In this document: positions 41,699-47,609 of the stretch, piece after piece
Layout of the letters: every line of letters begins with the position of its first letter
Position numbering within the stretch: the first letter of the stretch is position 1
Origin: Deltaproteobacteria bacterium
GTDB lineage: Bacteria > Desulfobacterota > Desulfobaccia > Desulfobaccales > 0-14-0-80-60-11
Assembly: GCA_016875015.1 (NCBI GenBank)
Contig: VGSJ01000013.1
Span: 1 to 47,609 of the forward strand
DNA: 47,609 nucleotides
Direction of reading: 5' to 3'
The notes under the pieces: generated by a model
Databases searched by the model: none
What the model was told of the DNA's origin: nothing
The model's input: only the letters and a program-made list of their open reading frames with translations
Position numbers and translations under genes: made by a program

Positions 41699-42460
41699 TT
41701 ATCCCCACTTCAGGGTCTGTAAATCATCCAGACTGCGGTAATCAGTGAGGTCGTGGTGGATGGGGGTGACGGAGACATAGCCCTGGGCCAGGGCTCCGTA
41801 GTCCGTGTCCGGGTCCGTCGCCGGGCGGGCGTTGATTTCCGCCAGCCAGTAGTAGACGTGCCGCCGGGGGTCTACCCGGCGTTCGAAGTGCTCCACCAGG
41901 GGCCCGGTGTCCTGGCGGGTAACCCTGACCCCCTTGACCTCGGCCCGGGGCAGGTTCGGCAGGTTGACGTTGAGACAGACCCCATGGTTCCAGGCGGCCC
42001 AGCCCCGGACCTGCTCCAGCACCTCTCGGGCCAGGCGGGCGGCGGCGGCAAAATCGGCGTCCTTGTCATAGGAGTCCAGGGAGAAGGCCACGGCCTTCAC
42101 CCCCAGGATGGCGGCCTCGGTGGCCGCGGACACGGTGCCGGAGTACAGGACGTTGATGCCCACGTTGGGGCCCAGGTTGATGCCCGAAACCACCAGGTCC
42201 GGCCGGCTGGGGAGCAGTTCCGCCATGGCTATTTTAACGCAGTCGGCGGGGAAGCCTCTCACCGCAAAGCCTTCGACGCCGCCGTTGAGGGACACTTCTT
42301 TCACCCGCAACGGGGTCATCAGGGTAATGGCGTGTCCCACGGCGCTCTGCTCGCTCTCCGGGGCCACCACCACCACGTCGCCCAGATGCTTGAGTTCCCG
42401 GTAAAGGGCCGCCAGCCCCGGGGCGTAAATACCGTCGTCATTGGTCAGCAATATGTTCAA
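41699..42460 (-). CDS. surE: 5'/3'-nucleotidase SurE
   Basis: The 253-residue metal-dependent phosphatase opens MNILLTNDDGIYAPGLAAL with the Asp-Asp metal ligands. VVVAPESEQSAVGHAITL follows, then PDLVVSGINLGPNVGINVLYSGTVSAATEAAILG with the second metal-binding segment. It hydrolyses nucleoside 5'- and 3'-monophosphates and helps stationary-phase survival in E. coli. It lies upstream of hdrC in the same direction. The ABC operon end is about 150 bp upstream. Confidence 0.96.
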   Translation of the reverse strand: MNILLTNDDGIYAPGLAALYRELKHLGDVVVVAPESEQSAVGHAITLMTPLRVKEVSLNGGVEGFAVRGFPADCVKIAMAELLPSRPDLVVSGINLGPNVGINVLYSGTVSAATEAAILGVKAVAFSLDSYDKDADFAAAARLAREVLEQVRGWAAWNHGVCLNVNLPNLPRAEVKGVRVTRQDTGPLVEHFERRVDPRRHVYYWLAEINARPATDPDTDYGALAQGYVSVTPIHHDLTDYRSLDDLQTLKWG

Positions 42461-42613
42461 AGGGGGTTTCTCCTTACTTTTCCCGACTTACTGGCGCGGT
42501 GCAAAACCCCAAGGGGGCATCTGTTCGGATGGCGGCCAGAGACGGCCGCCCCACCGTGTAATTCCAGCGGTGGGACGGGCCTCCGTGCCCGCCTCTAGTG
42601 CGTGAACCTCGAT
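42461..42613. repeat. GC-rich palindromic filler between DUF4340 and surE genes
   Basis: It contains a GGCGGCC...GGCCGCC hairpin (about 42525-42550) and a CGGGCCTCCGTGCCCG stretch close in sequence to the filler at 10495-10515. It reads as dispersed repeat material. No gene is recognised. Confidence 0.5.
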
Positions 42614-43999
42614 TCACGGCTTGCCGCCCTTACCGCTCTCGCCCTTCTCCCCGGACGGCCCGGCTGGTTCGGCAGACGCCGTCAGCCGGCGCATTTCTTC
42701 CTGCCACTGGCGGAATAGCGCCTGGGGTATGAGGGCCAACACGGTTTTGTCTCCCGCCCGGCTGAGGATCTTGAGGGCGCCTTGCCCTACGACTCCCACC
42801 TCCGAAAGGTGCAGGAGGGGTTTCCCCTCCTGGTCCAGGAGTTCCAGGACAAAGGCCGGGGGACCCTTCGGGGCGCCGCCCGGGGGCAGGATCTGGTCGC
42901 TTTCCAGCTTCTGGAAATTCCACAGGGCCAGCTCCAGCCGCGCCGCGGGCTGCTGCGTGGCCTTCTGGTCCGGCCCGGTGATCTTCCAGGCATCCTGGTC
43001 TTTCCGGGCGGTCCAGGTCTTGCCCGGGGGGCCCCAAACGACCTGGTGGACGGCGGGAATGGCCCCGGACCACAGGCGGCGGTCTTCTAAAGACGCCAGG
43101 GTCTTGGCGACCTCGTCGGCCAAGGCTGCATCCGCCAGTACCACGGGCCCTCCCGTCCCCAGGCGGGCGTAAACCGCATCGTCTTTTTTGGCCCCCAACC
43201 AGAGGGTCTGGTCCCCGGCCGGCGTCGCCACCGTGATTTCGGTCTGGCGGTCCGGAACCAGGTCCAGGGCCGCTAAATTCTTGGGGGGGGGCTCCAGAAA
43301 GTTCCTGGCCCGGGCAATATGGAGGTCCCGCAAAAGTTTTTCCGCCCGGTCGCCCCTTACCCGGAAGTCCGGGCGTCCCACCCAGCTCCAGGTCTGGGGG
43401 CCGGCCTTCTCCAGGGCCACTGCGGTTGTGCGGCTCTTTACCCTGAGGCCCTTGACTTCGCCAATGATAAACGCCAGCAGGGTCTTGTCCCTGAGGGCCA
43501 GGAGCTGGCGGTCCAGGGAATCTTTGCTTCCCGTGCTGATCGTGAGCAGGCGGGGGTCCTGGTCCCTGAGGACGTAATAATTCTGGTCTCCCGGAACCTT
43601 GGCGCCGACGGCCAGTTGGTGCGGCTGCCCCTGGGCCGTGAATTTCACCACCAGGGCGGGTTTATCCAGCCCGAAGGGCTTGAGGTCCTTTTCCTCCCCC
43701 AGATCCCGCTCCTTCTGGAGCCGGGCCAGGGTGGTAAGCATGGAGTCCACGATGGTCTGGTCGGCCCTGGCGTTCAGGGGGGCGGTGAGGCGCCAGACCT
43801 GGTCTTTTTTGACCAGGCGCACTTCGTCTTTACCCCGGACCAGGCTCAGGTCGCTGAGGTCGGCTTCTTTGAGGTGGAAGACTTTTTTAGCCTGTTCGTC
43901 CCGGGCGACCTGTTGCTCCTGGCGCCACCGGAGGCCGGCGTAGGCCCCCGCCAGGATCAGGAAAATCACCAGATAAGGGATCAGCCGCCGGGGAGTCAT
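42614..43999 (-). CDS. DUF4340 domain protein of a Gld-type ABC operon
   Basis: The 461-residue protein has one N-terminal membrane helix (LIPYLVIFLILAGAYAGLRW) and a large extracytoplasmic part made of repeated DUF4340 units (for example LVRGKDEVRLVKKDQVWRLTAPLNARADQTIVDSMLTTLARL, and WTARKDQDAWKITGPDQKATQQPAARLELALWNFQKLE). The C-terminal tail is Gly/Ser/Lys-rich. DUF4340 proteins regularly follow GldA/GldF/GldG-like genes, as here; the start overlaps the GldG-like stop (ATGA). Its biochemical role is unknown. Confidence 0.88.
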   Translation of the reverse strand: MTPRRLIPYLVIFLILAGAYAGLRWRQEQQVARDEQAKKVFHLKEADLSDLSLVRGKDEVRLVKKDQVWRLTAPLNARADQTIVDSMLTTLARLQKERDLGEEKDLKPFGLDKPALVVKFTAQGQPHQLAVGAKVPGDQNYYVLRDQDPRLLTISTGSKDSLDRQLLALRDKTLLAFIIGEVKGLRVKSRTTAVALEKAGPQTWSWVGRPDFRVRGDRAEKLLRDLHIARARNFLEPPPKNLAALDLVPDRQTEITVATPAGDQTLWLGAKKDDAVYARLGTGGPVVLADAALADEVAKTLASLEDRRLWSGAIPAVHQVVWGPPGKTWTARKDQDAWKITGPDQKATQQPAARLELALWNFQKLESDQILPPGGAPKGPPAFVLELLDQEGKPLLHLSEVGVVGQGALKILSRAGDKTVLALIPQALFRQWQEEMRRLTASAEPAGPSGEKGESGKGGKP

Positions 44000-45438
44000 C
44001 GCCGGGCCCGCCGCCGCCGGTAGGCCCAGATGCCAGCCGCCAGCATCACCAGGGGAACCCCCACCAGGCTGACCAGGAACAACGCCCAGATCTGCCCGCT
44101 TTTGAGGGTCAAGAGCTGCGCCTTGCCGGTCCCCCGCACCGTAATCTGCTCCATGGCCCGAGCCAGGAAGTTCGTGGTGTTCAAAAACAGGTCCCCATTG
44201 CCAAAGAGGTTAAAGAAGCTGTTGGCCGCGAAGTCCACATTCCCGAAAACCACCAGATAGGTTTTCGATCCTTCCGGGGGCGCGGGCTGCTTCTCTCCTG
44301 CCTGGCCCGGGCCGCGCTTCGGGGCCGGCTCGCCCTTTATAGGCGTCAGCTTGATTTCGACCTGGGCGGCCATGGTGAAGGGGCCCTTCTTGTCGGTCTT
44401 GGCATCGAAGGCGGCTTTCTCGTCCTTGATCCACTCTTTCCCCAGCTTCTCGTAGCTGGTGGACATGGTGGTGGCCAGGGCCAGCAGGGAGACGTCCGGA
44501 TGGTCCTTTCTCAAGATCAGGGGCCGGGCCATGGGATAAATGGTAACCAGGTTCTTAAAATCCTGGGTGATCTTGGAGGGGCCGTACTGGGACACGATGG
44601 GCATGACCGCGCTGAGCCCCAGGGACTGGCTTACCTGATTGACGTCCAGGATGAGGCCGTTGTCCAGGTCCACGCCGTAGCCCGCCAAAAAGCCCTTCAG
44701 GCCGCCGTCCTCAAAGGCCTCCAGCATGATGAGGAGCCGCCCGCCCTTCTCCAGGAAGGCCTTCAGGGCCTGCACCTCGGTGGATAAGAGCGGCTTTTTG
44801 GGGGCCGCCACGATGACCACCGCGGCATCCTCGGGGACCGCCCCCCGGCTCAGCAGATTGAGGGACTCGACTTCGTAGCCTTCGTTGTCCAGGGCTTTTT
44901 TAGCGACCCCAAACCCGCCGGGCTTAGGATCATCCAAGTCCCGCTCGCCGTGCCCGGCGAGAAAATAGACCTTCTGGCGCTCCTTCTTCAGGACCTTGCG
45001 CAGGGCATTGGTGATGGCGTTTTCGTCGGTCTGGTCGGCCATCTGGCGCCGGCCCTGGTAGTCCAGCAGCACGTTGCCGGCAAAGCGATACCCCGCCTGC
45101 TGGGCCTTGAGGGGCTCCCGCTCGGGGTCCACGAAGCGATAGCTGACCTGGGGGTTGTGGTACACATAGAGCTGCAAGACCTCTTTGGCGCTTTGGCGTT
45201 CCCCGGCGCCTTCGGCTATGAAGACCGTCAGGGCGAGAGGTTTGGTGACCTCTTTGAGCAAGGCCTTGGAGACAGGCGACAAAGACTGGGTCTGCTCGGA
45301 GGTGATGTCCCAGCGCATCGGGCGCCAGGTGGCCAGCAAGGACGCCAGGACCAAAATCCCCAGCACCAGCAGCACCGACGCCGCGGAGCCGGCGCCATAC
45401 ATCACTCGGCGTTTTTGGAATCGATCTCTCCAACTCAC
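43996..45438 (-). CDS. GldG-family ABC transporter auxiliary protein
   Basis: The 480-residue protein has one helix near the N-terminus (ASVLLVLGILVLASLLATW) and another near the C-terminus (IWALFLVSLVGVPLVMLAAGIWAY) before a basic tail (RRRRARR), enclosing a large periplasmic GldG/IFT52-like domain: VYFLAGHGERDLDD, AVVIVAAPKKPLLSTEVQALKAFLEKGGRLLIMLEAF, VVFGNVDFAANSFFNLFGNGDLFLNTTNFLA. It accompanies ABC systems of the GldA-GldF class. In Bacteroidetes those genes affect gliding, but elsewhere the substrate is unknown. It lies 2 bp after the permease gene and overlaps the DUF4340 gene. Confidence 0.88.
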   Translation of the reverse strand: MSWRDRFQKRRVMYGAGSAASVLLVLGILVLASLLATWRPMRWDITSEQTQSLSPVSKALLKEVTKPLALTVFIAEGAGERQSAKEVLQLYVYHNPQVSYRFVDPEREPLKAQQAGYRFAGNVLLDYQGRRQMADQTDENAITNALRKVLKKERQKVYFLAGHGERDLDDPKPGGFGVAKKALDNEGYEVESLNLLSRGAVPEDAAVVIVAAPKKPLLSTEVQALKAFLEKGGRLLIMLEAFEDGGLKGFLAGYGVDLDNGLILDVNQVSQSLGLSAVMPIVSQYGPSKITQDFKNLVTIYPMARPLILRKDHPDVSLLALATTMSTSYEKLGKEWIKDEKAAFDAKTDKKGPFTMAAQVEIKLTPIKGEPAPKRGPGQAGEKQPAPPEGSKTYLVVFGNVDFAANSFFNLFGNGDLFLNTTNFLARAMEQITVRGTGKAQLLTLKSGQIWALFLVSLVGVPLVMLAAGIWAYRRRRARR

Positions 45439-45440
45439 GG

Positions 45441-46229
45441 TTAAGCTCTCCAGCGTCGAGATTCCAACTGCCTCTTGGTGAGAAAGAGGAAGAAGTAGAT
45501 GAAACTCAGGCAGTACACCAGGTCGCGGGTGTCGATCACCCCTTTGGTAAAGTTTTCGTAGTGGTCCAACAGCGACAGGTACTGGAAAACCTTTCCCAGA
45601 TCGCCGGCCCCCAGCTCATTGACCCAGCCGATGATCCAGAAGAGGAGCAGCAGGGCAAAGGCCACCACTCCGGCGACGATCTGGTTTTCGGTGAGGCTGG
45701 AGGCAAACAGCCCCAGGGACAGGCAGGCGGCCCCCAACAGGGCCAGACCCAGGTAGCCGGCGCCCAGGGCGCCCCAATCCAGCCGGGTGATCAGGCCCAA
45801 CCCCAGGGGGTAGCTGGCCGTAAAAGCCAGCAGGATGAGATAAATCAACAAGGCGGCGCCGAACTTGCCCGTGATCACCGCCCAGTCCGTCAACGGGTAG
45901 GTGAACAGCAGCTCCGCAGTCCCGGACCGCCGTTCTTCCGCCAGAAGCCGCATGGTGATGAACGGCACCAGAAACAGCAGGATGATAGCCAGGACCGCAA
46001 ACAGGGGTCGAAAGACCATTTGCAGGGGATTGAGCTGGGCGGCAATCTGGGGGTTGGACGCCTGCTGGGCCGCCTGGAAGCTGATGATGCTGTAGTAAAC
46101 GACGTTGGTGTAGAAAAAATATCCCGCCAGAAGCAGAAAGCAAAACCCCGTGATATAAAAAATCGGAGTGCCGAAATAGATGGTCAATTCTTTCCGCACC
46201 ACCGCCAGCCAACCTCTTATCTGCATCAT
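45441..46229 (-). CDS. ABC-2 type transporter permease, GldF-like
   Basis: The 262-residue protein has six hydrophobic helices. It starts MMQIRGWLAVVRKELTIYFGTPIFYITGFCFLLLAGYFF and carries FITMRLLAEERRSGTAELLFTYPLTDWAVITGKFGAALLIYLILL, the hallmark ABC-2/GldF coupling helix region. It should form the membrane channel with the ATPase encoded next upstream; the two genes overlap (ATGA). A predicted periplasmic loop is rich in Gln and Asn (SFQAAQQASNPQIAAQLNPLQ). Confidence 0.92.
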   Translation of the reverse strand: MMQIRGWLAVVRKELTIYFGTPIFYITGFCFLLLAGYFFYTNVVYYSIISFQAAQQASNPQIAAQLNPLQMVFRPLFAVLAIILLFLVPFITMRLLAEERRSGTAELLFTYPLTDWAVITGKFGAALLIYLILLAFTASYPLGLGLITRLDWGALGAGYLGLALLGAACLSLGLFASSLTENQIVAGVVAFALLLLFWIIGWVNELGAGDLGKVFQYLSLLDHYENFTKGVIDTRDLVYCLSFIYFFLFLTKRQLESRRWRA

Positions 46230-47173
46230 GACTCTTCTTCCGTGGTTTCTTCCGTTACCAGATTAATGAACACTTCTTCCAGGGTGAACTCCAGGGACTT
46301 CAATTCCAGGAGTTGCCAGCCCCGCTCCACCACCACCCGGGCCAACTGCGGGCGCAGTTCGTGGCCGTTGTCGGCCTCCACCAGGTATTTGCCCTCTCCC
46401 TGGCTGAGCACCCGGTTCACCCCGGCAACCGCGGTAAGGGCGGCCGTCACCTGCTCATCCGGTCCGGCCACCGTCACCAGCGCCCGGGCCCCCTGGCCCA
46501 GCTGCCGGGAGAGATTCTCCGGGGTGTCGCTGGCCACGATCTGGCCCCGGTTGATGATGATCACCCGGTGGCACAACTGACTCACCTCCGGCAGGATGTG
46601 GCTGCTCAGCATCACCGTGTGGGCGCCCTCCAGGTTCTTGATCAACTGGCGGATTTCCACGATCTGGGAGGGGTCCAGGCCGATGGTGGGCTCGTCCATG
46701 ATGAGCAGCGGCGGCCGGTTGATCAGGGCCTGGGCCAGCCCCAGCCGCTGGCGGAAACCCTTGGACAGGGCCGCCACCATTTTGCTCCGGACCTCTTCCA
46801 GGCCGCAGGCCGCCGCCACCCGGTCAACTTCGCCGGTTTCGGCTTTGGCCGCAACCCCCTTGGCCCGGGCGGCGAACCGCAAGAACTGGGTCACGGTGAG
46901 GTCGGGGTAAATCGCCACGCTCTCCGGCACGTACCCCAGGGAGCGCCGCACCGCCAGGGAGTCGGTGACGCAGTCGTAGCCGTTGATCCGGGCCGTGCCC
47001 GCGGACGGCGCCAAAAATCCCGCCAAAATCTTCAAGGTGGTGGTCTTCCCGGCGCCGTTGGGGCCCAGGAAGCCCACGATCTCCCCGGCCGCCACCTGGA
47101 AATCCAGGCGGCTGACGGCCAGTTGCGGACCGTAGTATTTGGTCAGGTCCTGTACTTCGATCATGGTCTGCAT
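46226..47173 (-). CDS. ABC transporter ATP-binding protein, GldA-like
   Basis: The 315-residue ATPase has Walker A GPNGAGKTTT, the Q-loop region YVPESVAIYPDL, signature LSKGFRQRLGLAQAL (a KGFRQR variant of LSGGQ), Walker B LLIMDEPTIGLD and the switch SSHILPE. The C-terminal approximately 80 residues are the accessory domain typical of ABC-2 importers and exporters (ALVTVAGPDEQVTAALTAVAGVNRVLSQ). It is the first gene of the four-gene leftward operon ATPase-permease-GldG-DUF4340. Confidence 0.95.
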   Translation of the reverse strand: MQTMIEVQDLTKYYGPQLAVSRLDFQVAAGEIVGFLGPNGAGKTTTLKILAGFLAPSAGTARINGYDCVTDSLAVRRSLGYVPESVAIYPDLTVTQFLRFAARAKGVAAKAETGEVDRVAAACGLEEVRSKMVAALSKGFRQRLGLAQALINRPPLLIMDEPTIGLDPSQIVEIRQLIKNLEGAHTVMLSSHILPEVSQLCHRVIIINRGQIVASDTPENLSRQLGQGARALVTVAGPDEQVTAALTAVAGVNRVLSQGEGKYLVEADNGHELRPQLARVVVERGWQLLELKSLEFTLEEVFINLVTEETTEEES

Positions 47174-47265
47174 ACGGCAATCCGTCCAATGTCCTTGGCT
47201 GACTGGTTATACCGTGTTCCCTTTGAAATGAAACAAACCATCCAGATAACCTATTGATATCTCTC

Positions 47266-47294
47266 GTAGGGGCGGGTTTCAAACCCGCCCCTAC
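47266..47294. repeat. GTAGGGGCGGGTTT palindrome
   Basis: Fourteen-base arms (GTAGGGGCGGGTTT and its complement) surround a single base. Related GGGGCGG...CCGCCCC symmetry occurs at 9135-9158. It is presumed to be a dispersed repeat upstream of the ABC operon. Confidence 0.7.
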
Positions 47295-47514
47295 AAAACG
47301 AACACGGTATTAGAGCAAGATGCCCTCAAAAGCTAATTATCATCGGGAGGCCAGGCGTTACCGTGAAAACTCAAATCCTCCTGAATCCCCCTAAATCCCA
47401 GCAGTGTCCGGTTTGGTTTTTGCAAAGAAGGCTGCTCGTTATACGTAGTCCAAAAGTTCATAAATTCACTAAAGCACTTCTTGCTCCGAGAAGATTACTT
47501 CCCCCTCACCCCAG

Positions 47515-47539
47515 CCCTCTCCCCCATTGGGGGAGAGGG
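47515..47539. repeat. CCCTCTCCCCC palindrome
   Basis: Perfect 11-bp arms (CCCTCTCCCCC / GGGGGAGAGGG) enclose ATT, preceded by CCCCTCACCCCAG. The same CCCTCTCCCCC word restarts at the right edge of the window. Confidence 0.7.
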
Positions 47540-47609
47540 GGAAAAGTGGAACTGATTTAATGCGTTATGGTTACTAGACCCGGAGACCTCCTCTACCCCC
47601 TCTCCCCCC

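Larger units (their letters stand above)
47174..47609. other. Right-end intergenic region with repeats, no gene seen
   Basis: It should contain the promoter of the ABC operon. Two palindromes are listed separately. A fragment of the CCCCCTTT-type repeat vocabulary (GAATCCCCCTAAATCCC) lies near 47382-47398. The window closes in another CCCTCTCCCCCC run, probably a second copy of the 47515 repeat. Confidence 0.5.

Noticed and set aside
41604-41708. 35-residue N-terminal extension of the HdrC-like protein
   Set aside because: It would overlap surE and has Lys/Ile-rich non-conserved sequence; ATG 41603 gives a normal HdrC.
1-47609. CRISPR array, tRNA or rRNA genes, transposase or phage genes
   Set aside because: Repeats present are palindromic and irregularly spaced, not direct repeats with spacers; no cloverleaf, rRNA-like or transposase or phage sequence was recognised by reading.

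Overview
The window is high-GC Gram-negative DNA, most likely from an anaerobic Desulfobacterota (Desulfobacca/Syntrophobacterales-like) bacterium; this assignment is an inference. The evidence is outer-membrane machinery (TolC, RND pump, OprI-type lipoproteins, barrel-ended TPR protein) together with anaerobic chemistry (HdrB/HdrC-type proteins, a multi-cluster ferredoxin beside a Tat-exported DUF362 protein, the radical-SAM thiazole enzyme ThiH). Intergenic DNA is unusually rich in short palindromic repeats of several families. I see no tRNA, rRNA, CRISPR array, transposase or phage gene.

Layout. 1-4.5 kb: tail of an unknown gene, then an RND efflux pump and its membrane-fusion lipoprotein (minus strand). 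5.1-6.5 kb: a TrpB2-type tryptophan synthase beta chain. 6.8-10.1 kb: NUDIX hydrolase, fused NapH/NapG-like polyferredoxin and DUF362 protein (minus). 10.2-15.4 kb: tandem operator-like palindromes, then a TetR-TolC-EmrA-EmrB type tripartite efflux operon (plus), followed by a flippase-like membrane protein. 16.6-21.9 kb: fabD, then a thiF-thiG-thiH-thiS-thiE thiamine cluster (minus) punctuated by repeats. 22.1-25.6 kb: gatB (apparently starting at CTG), mtnA and an L,D-transpeptidase (plus). 26.1-26.8 kb: two OprI/Lpp-like alanine-zipper lipoproteins (minus) with a strong terminator. 27.0-30.4 kb: polA and a stand-alone pyruvate-kinase C-terminal domain. 30.6-33.0 kb: a soluble histidine kinase convergent with an M48 metalloprotease lipoprotein. 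33.2-38.9 kb: a two-gene synthase-dependent exopolysaccharide locus (GT2 synthase plus giant TPR/barrel protein) with an elaborate untranslated leader. 39.2-42.5 kb: ElyC-like DUF218 protein, HdrB, HdrC, SurE. 42.6-47.2 kb: a Gld-type ABC transporter operon (ATPase, permease, GldG-like, DUF4340).

Many genes concern the cell envelope: two drug/solvent efflux systems, a peptidoglycan crosslinking enzyme next to candidate peptidoglycan-anchored lipoproteins, an exopolysaccharide machine and an ElyC-like factor. The most unusual region is the leader of the exopolysaccharide synthase gene (38821-38926). There a 16-codon leader ORF, whose Shine-Dalgarno sits in one hairpin loop, ends 15 nt before a synthase start codon that lies in the loop of a perfect 13-bp hairpin. 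This arrangement suggests translation-coupled control. Other points of interest are the CTG start of gatB, an intergenic repeat captured inside polA, paired 20-bp-spaced palindromes at the efflux/DUF362 divergent region, and the L,D-transpeptidase/OprI-lipoprotein pairing.
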